Below are positions 44,315-53,834 of a stretch of DNA of 64,000 bases, piece by piece (the first letter of the stretch is position 1; the number at the start of each line of letters is the position of its first letter). The stretch comes from Lysobacter capsici (lineage in GTDB: Bacteria > Pseudomonadota > Gammaproteobacteria > Xanthomonadales > Xanthomonadaceae). The notes below the pieces were generated by a model. That model was not told the origin of the DNA. It saw only the letters and a list, made by a program, of their open reading frames with translations, and ran no database searches. Where the stretch lies: contig NZ_CP076103.1 in NCBI RefSeq assembly GCF_018732085.1, positions 2,170,001-2,234,000 of the forward strand. The letters run 5' to 3'. The translations under genes and the position numbers were made by a program.

Positions 44315-46843
44315 ATGATCGCTCGCCAGTCGAGTCGTAAAGCCTTGTCCTGGGCCATCGCATTGAGCCTGGCCTCGCTCGCCGCGAGCGCGCAGGCGCA
44401 ACAGGCCGCCGCACCCGCGCAGGAAGAGGAAGCCAAGACCCTGGCCGGCCTCACCGTCACCGCGCAGAAGCGCGAGGAGGCGATGCAGGACGTGCCGATC
44501 TCGATCACCGCCTTGCCGCAGCAGTTGCTGCAGGACAGCGGCGTGCGCGACGTCAAGGACGTGCAGGTGCTGGTGCCCGGCCTGACCGTCAGCAGCACCC
44601 AGAGCGAAGTGCAGACCGTCGCGCGCATCCGCGGCATCGGCACGGTCGGCGACAACGCCGGCCTGGAATCCTCGGTCGGCGTGGTCATCGACGGCGTGTA
44701 CCGTCCGCGCAACGGCGTGGGCTTCGGCGACCTGGGCGAGATCGAACGCATCGAAGTGCTCAAGGGCCCGCAGGGCACGGTGTTCGGCAAGAACACTTCG
44801 GCCGGCGTGATCAACGTGATCACCCGCCGCCCGACCTACGACACCACGGTCGAAGGCGAATTCACCGTCGGCAACTACGGCGCGCTCGGCGCGGCCGGGT
44901 CGCTCAACACCACCATCGGCGAAAACGCCGCGTTCCGCGTGTACGGCGCCAAGCGCAAGCGCGATGGGTTCACCGACGTCGAGGTCGGCCGCGGCCCGCG
45001 CGGCGAGCGCGAGGACGGCGACCAGAACTTCCACACCCTGCGCGGCCAGCTGTTGTTCGAGCCGACCGAAAACCTCGACATCAACCTGATCGCCGACTAC
45101 ACCAGCCGCGAAGAAAACTGCTGCGTCGGCCTGACCACGGTGCGCGGCCCGACCGCGGCGATCATCAACGGCCTGGTCGGCGGCGTCGGCGTGGCGCCGG
45201 TCGCCGATCCGTTCGCGCGCCGCGCCTGGAGCAACCGTCCGACCACCCAGGACATCAAGGACAAGGGCCTGTCGGCCGAGGTCAACTGGATCACGCCGTG
45301 GTTCAACGGCGCGACCCTGACCTCGATCACCGCCTCGCGCGAATGGCAGGCGATCAACGGCCTGGATTTCGACTTCACCAGCGCCGACATCATCTACCGC
45401 AATCCGGACCCGAACGAATCGTTCACCGGCTTCAAGCAGTTCAGCCAGGAATTCCGCCTGACCGGCTCGACCGAAAAAGTCGACTGGATGTTCGGCCTGT
45501 TCTATGCCGACGAAGACCTCAAGCGCAACGATTCCTACAGCATCGGCGCCGCCTACGAGCCGTATCTGTCGACCGCGGTGCTCGGCCAGATCGCCTCGCG
45601 CTTCCCGGCCGGCGTGGTCAACATGGCCAACGCCGCGACCTTCCTGTCGCAGGCCGCCGGCCGTCCGTTCGGCAGCAGCTTCGCGGGGCTCGGCGCGCTC
45701 GACCGCTACAAGCAGAACAGCAACAGCGTCGCCTTGTTCACCAACAACACCTGGCATGCGACCGACAAACTCGACCTGACCCTGGGCCTGCGCTACACCA
45801 AGGAAAACAAGGAACTCGATTCGGTCTACAGCAATCCCAACGGCGGCCTGGGCTGCGGCGCGGCGCTGAGCAATCCGACCCGGATCGGCCAGGCGCTGGC
45901 CGCGCGCGGCGTGCCGGTCGCGGCGCTCGGCGCGCTGGTGCCGCAGGTGGTCGGCTTCATGTGCCTGCCGTGGGCCAACACCCTGCACAACGGCCGGGTG
46001 ACCAACCAGGAACGCGACGAGAAGGAATGGTCGGGCACGATCAAGGCCGCGTACCGCTGGAACGAGCACGTCATGGGCTACGCCTCGGCCGCGCGCGGCT
46101 ACAAGGCCGGCGGCTTCAACCTCGATCGCGTGCAGTCGTCGAACGGTTTGTCGGCCGGCACCGCCGGCATCACCCCGGTCAACGACACCTCGTTCCCGGG
46201 CGAGTTCGTCGACAGCTACGAGCTGGGCGCCAAGACCACCTGGGCCGGCGGCAACCTGCTGCTCAACGCGACCTTGTTCCACCAGACCTACAGCGACTTC
46301 CAGCTCAACAGCTTCCTCGGCACCAGCTTCGTGGTGCGTTCGATTCCGGAAGTGGTGTCGCAAGGCATCGACACCGAAATCCTCTGGCAGCCCGGGATCA
46401 AGGGCCTAATGCTGCAGGGCGGCGTGATGTACGCCGACACCAAGTACGGCAACGATCCGCTGCCCGACGCGGACCTGGCCAAGTTGCCGGGCGCGCGCGC
46501 GAGCTTCGCGCCGTTGTGGTCGGCTTCGGCCTCGGTGACCTATCAATGGGATTTCGGTTCCAGCCTGATCGGCCGCGCCAACATCGGCGCCAAGTATTCC
46601 TCCGACTACAACACCGGCTCGGACCTGGACCCGGAGAAGGGCCAGGCGGCCTACACCGTGGTCAACGCGCGGGTCGGCATCGGCGCCAAGAACCGTCGCT
46701 GGATGGTCGAGGCCTGGGCCTTGAACCTGTTCGACGAGGAATACAAGCAGGTTGGTTTCGATGCGCCGCTGCAGACCGGTTCGTGGAACGCCTTCCTCGG
46801 CGCGCCGCGCACCTATGGCGTGACCTTGCGGATGATGTACTGA
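44315..46843 (+). CDS. TonB-dependent outer-membrane receptor
   Basis: 842-residue protein with a signal peptide ending near ASAQAQ. A TonB box-like segment LAGLTVTAQKREE is followed by a plug domain (DVPISITALPQQLL, then RGIGTVGDNAG) and a long beta-barrel that ends in the aromatic-terminal MMY, as required for outer-membrane insertion. Such receptors import siderophores, sugars or other large ligands. It lies at the end of the plus-strand arm of the PTM cluster, and Lysobacter HSAF clusters carry a receptor gene in the same place. Uptake or sensing of the metal-binding tetramate is an inference. The closest subfamily appears to be the broad group with N-terminal EEAMQDVPIS. Confidence 0.9.
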   Translation: MIARQSSRKALSWAIALSLASLAASAQAQQAAAPAQEEEAKTLAGLTVTAQKREEAMQDVPISITALPQQLLQDSGVRDVKDVQVLVPGLTVSSTQSEVQTVARIRGIGTVGDNAGLESSVGVVIDGVYRPRNGVGFGDLGEIERIEVLKGPQGTVFGKNTSAGVINVITRRPTYDTTVEGEFTVGNYGALGAAGSLNTTIGENAAFRVYGAKRKRDGFTDVEVGRGPRGEREDGDQNFHTLRGQLLFEPTENLDINLIADYTSREENCCVGLTTVRGPTAAIINGLVGGVGVAPVADPFARRAWSNRPTTQDIKDKGLSAEVNWITPWFNGATLTSITASREWQAINGLDFDFTSADIIYRNPDPNESFTGFKQFSQEFRLTGSTEKVDWMFGLFYADEDLKRNDSYSIGAAYEPYLSTAVLGQIASRFPAGVVNMANAATFLSQAAGRPFGSSFAGLGALDRYKQNSNSVALFTNNTWHATDKLDLTLGLRYTKENKELDSVYSNPNGGLGCGAALSNPTRIGQALAARGVPVAALGALVPQVVGFMCLPWANTLHNGRVTNQERDEKEWSGTIKAAYRWNEHVMGYASAARGYKAGGFNLDRVQSSNGLSAGTAGITPVNDTSFPGEFVDSYELGAKTTWAGGNLLLNATLFHQTYSDFQLNSFLGTSFVVRSIPEVVSQGIDTEILWQPGIKGLMLQGGVMYADTKYGNDPLPDADLAKLPGARASFAPLWSASASVTYQWDFGSSLIGRANIGAKYSSDYNTGSDLDPEKGQAAYTVVNARVGIGAKNRRWMVEAWALNLFDEEYKQVGFDAPLQTGSWNAFLGAPRTYGVTLRMMY

Positions 46844-46853
46844 TACGCGCGCT

Positions 46854-46876
46854 GGGGACGGCGCGATGCCGTCCCC
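46854..46876 (+). terminator. Stem-loop after the receptor gene
   Basis: GGGGACGGC, a 5-nt loop and GCCGTCCCC form a 9-bp perfect stem 10 bases past the stop. No U-tract follows, so termination would be inefficient or factor-assisted. Confidence 0.5.
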
Positions 46877-47349
46877 GGACTCGCGCGATGTCGGACCGGT
46901 TCGCGTACGGTTCGCGGCGGCCCTGCATCGTTTGTCGACCGGCGCGCCGTCCTGGCGCGCTCGGCGCTTTGAGTTATCGAAGACGCCGCGAAGCGAGAGC
47001 GGCCTTTGCTTCATGTTGCAGGCACGGCATCCGCCGCATTTACCGCGGACGCGCGGGCGTGAGCTCGAATCGCTCCTGCGATGTCGGCCTGTCGCGCCGT
47101 CGTCTTGCGCGCGTGCTGCCGGCTCACGCCCGATCAGGGTTTCGGCGCGCCCGGATCACTGTGCGACTCGGGCCGAAATGCGCGTGCCCGCGTTAACAGG
47201 CAGCGGCGAAAACAGGCGCGAACTATCCCGAATCAAGACCGCTCCAGGCGGCGTGGCCGATCGGCTTGATCCGACGATTTGACAAGCCCCGCGCGTGTCG
47301 CCCAAATTCCGCGCAGGTTTCGTTTTTCGCCATGGATCAGGAGGATCGG
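46877..47349. other. Intergenic region
   Basis: 473 bp without a gene I can support. The last 15 bp carry AGGAGG for the following gene. Confidence 0.5.
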
Positions 47350-48438
47350 ATGGAAACCGAATCGAAGGCCGGCTGGCTGCTGACATGCATGACGGGTTGC
47401 GCCCTGGCCTGGGCCGGCGGCGCGTCGGCGCAGACGGCCGCAAACGCCGGTCCGAGTGCATTCGCGCCGCGCGACGACATGGCCCACGTCGCGTCGCTGG
47501 ATACGGCCGCCGACTCGCTGAGCAAGGCATTGGGTGAGGGCAGGGCGCTGGTGGTGGTGCCGATGTTGTCGGACACCCGGGCCAGGCGCCGTATCGAAGG
47601 CGTCAGTCCGACCGCGCTGGAGGTGCTTTGGGAAAAAGTCGGCGACCCCAGGACGCAGTTCGGAATGAACCGCGACGCCGATCTGGTGCTCAAGCTCGAT
47701 GAGGACTTCGCCGTATACGCGATCAAGCCGGGCACGTACCGGCTGGCGGCGTCGGGTTATTTCACCATCACCCACGAGAACAGCCGCGGCTACGGCCTGC
47801 TCAAGCAGATCGCCGACGACGGCGTGGGCATGGTGGTGCTGGAGGACCGCAAGGACTGGACCTGGGTCGACAACGGGCAGCGATGGGTGCCGCCGCAGAC
47901 GATGCCGGGCGTGGTGGAAACCAGCTACTGCTCGCTGGTCGTCGCCGGCAGCAACAACTGCGTTTCATGGTCGAGCGAGCGGCACGTCGAGGACCGCGTG
48001 GTCGAGGACGGGCGCTGGGAGCGCGACAGCAAACGCGAAGAGATCGACGCGCTCGCGGCGATGCCGTCGATCTCGGCCAAGACCCCGTTCGCCACGGTCA
48101 AGATCGCGCCCGGCGAACTGCTGCTGCTCGACGCCTTCGTGCCGAGCAATTTCGCCGCCACCTACGACGAGAATGCCTGCGTGCGGCTGTCGGCCGACAA
48201 GGTCTCGTGCAGCATGAGTTCGATCAGCTACGACTTCCATCCGGTCTTGGCCGATCGCGTAAGCGCCCAGCTCGCGCGCCTGGACAACGACAAGCTCAAG
48301 CAACTGCTGGCGAAGATCCAGTACCGGCCCTATTCGATCGCGGCCGAGAGCGGCGCCGATAAAAATTCCGGAGTGAAGTACTACTACCTCATGACCGAGC
48401 AGCGTAAGCAGGCGCTCAAGAAGATGTTCGAGAACTGA
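47350..48438 (+). CDS. Secreted protein of unknown function
   Basis: 362 residues. The start ATG at 47350 is chosen because AGGAGG lies six to seven bases upstream; an upstream in-frame ATG at 47332 would place that site inside the gene. The hydrophobic leader WLLTCMTGCALAWAGGASAQ looks like a signal peptide. The body has VVVPMLSDTRARRRIEG, FAVYAIKPGTYRLAASGYF and a central Cys pair (TSYCSLVVAGSNNCVSW). The phrase KPGTYRL is seen in several bacterial envelope proteins of unknown role, but I do not recognise a family. It stands alone between two gene-poor regions. Confidence 0.75.
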   Translation: METESKAGWLLTCMTGCALAWAGGASAQTAANAGPSAFAPRDDMAHVASLDTAADSLSKALGEGRALVVVPMLSDTRARRRIEGVSPTALEVLWEKVGDPRTQFGMNRDADLVLKLDEDFAVYAIKPGTYRLAASGYFTITHENSRGYGLLKQIADDGVGMVVLEDRKDWTWVDNGQRWVPPQTMPGVVETSYCSLVVAGSNNCVSWSSERHVEDRVVEDGRWERDSKREEIDALAAMPSISAKTPFATVKIAPGELLLLDAFVPSNFAATYDENACVRLSADKVSCSMSSISYDFHPVLADRVSAQLARLDNDKLKQLLAKIQYRPYSIAAESGADKNSGVKYYYLMTEQRKQALKKMFEN

Positions 48439-48508
48439 GCCGCGCGCGCTCGCCGGCGCCATAGTCGCTCCGTGATCGTGAAGCCCTGAGCGCATGCCGC
48501 GTTCCAAA

Positions 48509-48537
48509 CTGTAGGAGCGGCGCAAGCCGCGACCGCG
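48509..48537. repeat. Single REP-like arm, GTAGGAGCGGCGCAAGCCGC
   Basis: One 29-nt arm of the family at 1645, 57458 and 58344, without an inverted partner nearby. Confidence 0.75.
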
Positions 48538-48618
48538 CCACTGCGGCAACGTCGAATCCCCAGCCAGCAGTCCGCCTTCCAACACCGCGCCCTCCAACAC
48601 CGCGCTTCCCGCTCCTTG

Positions 48619-48705
48619 CCGTCATCCCCGCGAAGGCGGGGATCCAGAGACTTCAGAGTCCTGCCACGGTAAAGCCCTGGATCCCCGCTTTCGCGGGAAT
48701 GACGG
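48619..48705. repeat. REPIN-like element, ATCCCCGCGAAGGCGGGGAT family
   Basis: The left arm CCGTCATCCCCGCGAAGGCG and the right arm ending CGCGGGAATGACGG enclose a spacer with GAGACTTCAGAGTCCTGCCA. It is the mirror-orientation relative of the element at 10402, spacer included. The 48439-48929 interval otherwise shows no gene. Confidence 0.88.
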
Positions 48706-48929
48706 CTTGGAAGTGTGCTGCAGCGATGAAGGTGCGGTCGTGAACCACGCGCCCCTTGCCCCTGGCCGTCATTCCGGCGCTTGAGCTGCGCTCACACCCG
48801 AGTCAGCGCCTCCAGCCAGCCACTACCGATGCCGAGGCCACCGGCCCTGAACCCGACCGGACGAGGGCCACCCCTCATCCCGACCACCCAGGCAAAGCCC
48901 GCCCCCCGTCGCCGGCTATCATGGGCGCC

Positions 48930-49430
48930 ATGATCGAAGACACCTCCGACTCCGCCTTGCAGCGGCTCGCCCAGCAGATCGGCGAATCCGCCCGTCTCAA
49001 CCACCACATGCTGGTCACCGCCGAGAGCTGCACCGGCGGCTGGATCGCCAAGACCCTGACCGACATCGCCGGTTCCTCGGCCTGGTTCGAATGCGGCCTG
49101 GTCGCCTACAGCTACGAGGCCAAGCAGGCACTGCTGAGCGTGCGCCCGCAGACCCTGGAGCAGTTCGGCGCGGTCAGCCGCGAGACCGTCATCGAAATGG
49201 TCTCCGGCGCGCTGGCCAATACCGGCGCCACCATCGCGGTCGCGGTGACCGGCATCGCCGGCCCCGGCGGCGGCACCGACGACAAGCCGGTGGGCACGGT
49301 CTGGATCGCGTGGAAACGCCGCAACGGCTACCCGCGCGCCGAGGTCTTCCATTTCGACGGCGACCGCGAGGCGGTACGCCGGCACAGCGTGGCCGCGGCG
49401 CTGCGCGGGATGCAGGCGCTGGCGGCCTGA
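48930..49430 (+). CDS. pncC: CinA C-terminal-domain nicotinamide-nucleotide amidase
   Basis: 166-residue enzyme that deamidates nicotinamide mononucleotide in NAD recycling. Hallmark motifs are TAESCTGGWIAKTLTDIAGSS, containing the catalytic Ser/Cys region, and VTGIAGPGGGTDDKPVGTV. The N-terminal MoCF-like domain of full CinA is absent, as in the common short form. ATG 48930 is chosen because TATCAT ends exactly seven bases upstream, a -10 position for a leaderless message; ATG 48921, three codons upstream, is possible. Upstream of lexA-recA, as often seen with this gene in proteobacteria. Confidence 0.9.
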   Translation: MIEDTSDSALQRLAQQIGESARLNHHMLVTAESCTGGWIAKTLTDIAGSSAWFECGLVAYSYEAKQALLSVRPQTLEQFGAVSRETVIEMVSGALANTGATIAVAVTGIAGPGGGTDDKPVGTVWIAWKRRNGYPRAEVFHFDGDREAVRRHSVAAALRGMQALAA

Positions 49431-49560
49431 GTTCCGGGGGCGGCGGGCGTGTCCGTCGTCGCCTGCAACGCGATGGCTGATCCATCCGCGCTCGCCGGGA
49501 TCGGCCCGAGTCGAGGCCGAAGCTCATTCCAGCGAGCCGTCCGCACGCGTCCGCCCAACC

Positions 49561-50502
49561 TCAATCGAACTCGCGCCGCCAGACCTGTCCGACCAAGTCC
49601 TGCCCGAAGCTGTGGTGGCGCTCTTCCTCGGTCAGGACGAAGCCGCAGCGCTCATAGATCCTGCGCGCCGTGACCAGCACGTCGTTGGTCCACAGCATCA
49701 TTCGCCGATAACCGGCCTCGCGCGCGAACTCGATGCAGGTCTCGACCAGGCGCCGGCCCAGGCCCAGCCCGCGCGCGCGCGGATCGATCAGCAGGCAGCG
49801 CAGCTGCGCGGCCTGCGGATCGTCCTGATTGCGCACCACGAACACGCAGCCGATCCGTTCGCCGTCGAGTTCGGCGATCCAGCAACGCTCACGGCGCGGA
49901 TCGTGCTCGCTGGCGAAACGCGCGAACAAACCCGCCACCAGTGCCTCGAATTCTTCGTTCAGGCCGTACTCGTCGGCATACAGGCGGGCGTGGCGCTCGA
50001 TCGCCCAGCCGATGTCGCCGATCCGGTGGGTGCGGACCAGCAACCGCTGCGCCGCGGGCAGGGCCGGCGGCGACAGCGCCCGTTCGGCCTCGCTGAGCGC
50101 CCGCAGCAGGCGTTCGCGTTCGAACGGCGGCAGCGCCGCGAGCAGATCGGCGGTGGCCTGGTGCGAAGTGCGATCGAGCCCGGCGAAGGTCGCGCGCCCG
50201 GCCTCGGTCAGGGTCAGGGCGAAACTGCGCCCGTCGTGCGCCGAACGGGTTTTCTCGACCAGCCCGGTGTTGACGAAGCCCTGCACGATGCGGCTCAGAT
50301 ACCCCGGGTCCAGCCCGAGCGCATCGCCGATGGTGCGGGCCGCGACCGGTTCGCGCTGGGCCAGTTCGAACAGCACCCGCCCCTGGGTCAGGGTGAACGG
50401 GCTGTCCAGCAGGCCTTCCTGCAGCACCCCGATCCGGCGGGTATAGAAACGATTGAAGGCGCGGACGGCGTCGACCTGGGCGGTCTGGATTTCGGTGGCC
50501 AT
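49561..50502 (-). CDS. MarR-type regulator fused to a GNAT acetyltransferase
   Basis: 313 residues. The N-terminal ~145 form a MarR winged helix (LTQGRVLFELAQREPVAART, then LGLDPGYLSRIVQGF and DGRSFALTLTEAGR). The C-terminal ~150 are a GNAT fold with the acetyl-CoA loop DPRARGLGLGRRLVETCIEF and ARRIYERCGFVLTEEERHH. The fusion is a known architecture in bacteria, probably pairing ligand-responsive regulation with acetylation of a small molecule. It is divergent from lexA. Neither target DNA nor substrate can be read from sequence. Confidence 0.88.
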   Translation of the reverse strand: MATEIQTAQVDAVRAFNRFYTRRIGVLQEGLLDSPFTLTQGRVLFELAQREPVAARTIGDALGLDPGYLSRIVQGFVNTGLVEKTRSAHDGRSFALTLTEAGRATFAGLDRTSHQATADLLAALPPFERERLLRALSEAERALSPPALPAAQRLLVRTHRIGDIGWAIERHARLYADEYGLNEEFEALVAGLFARFASEHDPRRERCWIAELDGERIGCVFVVRNQDDPQAAQLRCLLIDPRARGLGLGRRLVETCIEFAREAGYRRMMLWTNDVLVTARRIYERCGFVLTEEERHHSFGQDLVGQVWRREFD

Positions 50503-50602
50503 GGCGGCATCGGCGATTGCGGTGGGCTCAGTCCGCAGCGTCGGTCAGTTGTTTGACTTAGTCAAACAAATTCCGGACGAGCGGCCTTGCCGGTCCGGTA
50601 CG

Positions 50603-50621
50603 TTAGTAGTATTACTACTAA
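50603..50621. promoter_or_regulatory. LexA box 1
   Basis: TTAGTAGTATTACTACTAA, a 19-bp near-perfect dyad, fits the LexA recognition motif described for Xanthomonas (TTAGTAGTAATACTACTAA) with one central difference. It lies 31 bp before the lexA ATG. Confidence 0.93.
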
Positions 50622-50630
50622 CTTCGAACA

Positions 50631-50649
50631 TGAGTAGTAATACTGCTAA
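50631..50649. promoter_or_regulatory. LexA box 2 (imperfect)
   Basis: TGAGTAGTAATACTGCTAA keeps the GTAGTAATAC core with two differences from the consensus arms. It ends two bases before the lexA start codon, where repressor binding would block initiation. Two boxes 28 bp apart suggest cooperative autorepression. Confidence 0.85.
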
Positions 50650-50651
50650 CC

Positions 50652-51299
50652 ATGAACCTGACCGACACCCAGCAAGCCATCCTCGCGCTGATCGCCGAGC
50701 GGATCGACGCCGAAGGCCTCCCGCCGTCCCAGGCCGAGATCGCCAAGGCGTTCGGGTTCAAGGGCGTGCGCGCCGCGCAGTACCACCTCGACGCGCTCGA
50801 GACCGCCGGCGCGATCGAACGCATGCCGGGCCGCGCCCGCGGCATCCGGGTGCTGCAGCCGCCGCCGCAGGCCCAGCGCGAGCTGGGGCTGGCGTCGGCC
50901 AACGAGGACGCGATCCGCCTGCCGGTGCTGGGCCGGGTCGCGGCCGGCTCGCCGATCGGCTCGGGCGCCGGCGTGGAGCCGGACAACTACGTCCTGCTCG
51001 ATCGCAACATGTTCTTCCCGTCGCCGGACTACCTGCTCAAGGTCAAGGGCGACTCGATGCGCGACGAAGGCATCTTCGACGGCGACCTGATCGGCGTGCA
51101 TCGCACCCACGATGCGCGTTCGGGCCAGATCGTGGTCGCGCGCATCGACGACGAGATCACCGTCAAGCTGCTCAAGATCGGCAAGGACCGCATCCGCCTG
51201 CTGCCACGCAACCCCGACTACGCGCCGATCGAGGTCCAGCCGGATCAGGATTTCGCGATCGAGGGCCTGTACTGCGGCCTGGTCCGGCCCAATCGCTGA
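50652..51299 (+). CDS. lexA: LexA repressor of the SOS response
   Basis: 215-residue self-cleaving repressor. An N-terminal winged helix is followed by the cleavage site A98-G99 in GRVAAGSP and the Ser/Lys dyad S135 (GDSMRDEG) and K172 (ITVKLLK). Two LexA boxes directly upstream show autoregulation. The Shine-Dalgarno is weak because the second box occupies the site. Its 294-bp distance to recA leaves room for a separate recA promoter, but no LexA box is visible there. Confidence 0.97.
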   Translation: MNLTDTQQAILALIAERIDAEGLPPSQAEIAKAFGFKGVRAAQYHLDALETAGAIERMPGRARGIRVLQPPPQAQRELGLASANEDAIRLPVLGRVAAGSPIGSGAGVEPDNYVLLDRNMFFPSPDYLLKVKGDSMRDEGIFDGDLIGVHRTHDARSGQIVVARIDDEITVKLLKIGKDRIRLLPRNPDYAPIEVQPDQDFAIEGLYCGLVRPNR

Positions 51300-51592
51300 A
51301 ATGGATCGCCGGATCATGGATCGCACGCACGTACAGCTCGACCGCTACGGATCGGTCCGCACCTGCGCGCCGATCCACGCCGTACAGGCGGCTTTGCAGG
51401 GATTGGCCGCCGCGGTGCTCGGGGCGGTTTCCGTGGCGCCGACAGGGGAAAATCCGACCCCGGCACAGGCCGTCGCCCGGCTTTCGCGACCCGCCGAGGC
51501 AGATAATTTGATTCCAGGCGCGACGGTCTCAACCTCTGCGATCCGCGTCCTCTAACTTCCCCTCACCACGACACGACTTAAGGAACACCACG

Positions 51593-52621
<1,029 letters not shown>

Positions 52622-52660
52622 CCTGCCGTAAGCGCCGACAGAAACCGCCTGTAGAGACCG

Positions 52661-53671
52661 ATGAGTTCCGATCGGGACGAACGCAAGCGCCGCGACCGCG
52701 GCGCCGATGACACGACCGGGCCGGACGGCAAGCCGTCCGCCGGTCGTGCCGGCGAGCGTCTGGCCGAATTGCGGGCAAGGATGCGCGCGATCGAAGACGG
52801 GGCGATATCGGCATCGTCTTCGGCCGATGACGTCGTGGAGGACGGCCTCGTCGAGATTGCGTCTGGGCAGCCAGACCGGCTCGACCGCTCTGGAGCCAAC
52901 GCCGCCAGTGATGGCGGCGGCTGGGTCCAGCGTCGGGAGCAGGATTCGGAACGTTCCGGAGCCTGGTCGGGCTCCGGCACCCAAGCCAGCCCACGGGCGC
53001 GCCCCGACCGGGGTGACGGTTCATCGGCCGAGCCAAAGCGACCCACGGCAGCCGATTTCGCCGACCATTTCTCCGAAAAGACACCCGCGACGGATACAGC
53101 CGACAGTCGCGACAGTGCCGACCCGCTCGCCGGCCCGAACAGCGATACGCTCCCCGACGTCGCCTACAGCCCGCTATTCGACGAAGGTCTAGGCCCGGCC
53201 CGACGCGAGCGCCGCCGTGTACGCCCCGAACAAACCCCGACCCAGCGCGCGCTCGGCCTGCTGACCCGCCGCGAGCATTCGCGCAAGGAACTGACCCGCA
53301 AGCTCACCTCGCGCGGCCTGGATCGCGAGGAGGTCGTGGCTGCCGTCGATCGGCTCGCCGATGCCGGCTGGCAGAATGACCACCGCTTCGCCGAAAGCCT
53401 GGTTCGCAGCCGGGCCGGCAACGGCTATGGCCCGGTGCATATCCGCGCCGAACTGAACATGCACGGCCTCGACAGCGAGGCCATCGCCCAGGCGCTGGCC
53501 GCCTACGAAGGAAATTGGCTGGAAAACGCCCGCGATTTGCTCCGGCGCCGCTTCGGCGAGGACTTCGCCAGCGACCCGGCGCTGCGCCGCAAGGCCGCCG
53601 ACCTGCTGATGCGGCGCGGCTTCGACGGCGATACCGCGCGTAATGCGAATCGTTTTTGCGCCGAGGACTGA
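52661..53671 (+). CDS. recX: RecX regulatory protein with long disordered N-terminal extension
   Basis: 336 residues, about twice the usual RecX. The C-terminal ~150 (from TPTQRALGLLTRREHSRKEL) are a normal RecX domain of three-helix repeats that modulates RecA filaments. The first ~180 residues are polar, acidic and low-complexity (DRDERKRRDRGADD, GSGTQASPRARPDRGDGSS), without recognisable domain. The ATG lies 40 bp after recA with no competing strong start until the domain itself. The extension could be real or part of an untranslated leader; codon texture does not settle it. Confidence 0.85.
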   Translation: MSSDRDERKRRDRGADDTTGPDGKPSAGRAGERLAELRARMRAIEDGAISASSSADDVVEDGLVEIASGQPDRLDRSGANAASDGGGWVQRREQDSERSGAWSGSGTQASPRARPDRGDGSSAEPKRPTAADFADHFSEKTPATDTADSRDSADPLAGPNSDTLPDVAYSPLFDEGLGPARRERRRVRPEQTPTQRALGLLTRREHSRKELTRKLTSRGLDREEVVAAVDRLADAGWQNDHRFAESLVRSRAGNGYGPVHIRAELNMHGLDSEAIAQALAAYEGNWLENARDLLRRRFGEDFASDPALRRKAADLLMRRGFDGDTARNANRFCAED

Positions 53672-53834
53672 ACGGACGGGCACTTTTACCGCATGGCCTT
53701 GCGCATAAGACCCCGGGGCCTGCTAGGCTACGCGGCTTTCGGGTCCCGGGTTGCCTGTTCCAGTCGATGCCCCCATCTGGTGGCATGGGTTCGGTCGAGC
53801 GCTCCGCTCCCGACCAGGCAAATCAATCCCAGGC

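Noticed and set aside
53751..53834. Upstream start for alaS adding 28 residues
   Set aside because: The added residues are atypical, and MKTTTEIRSDF matches the normal AlaS start.
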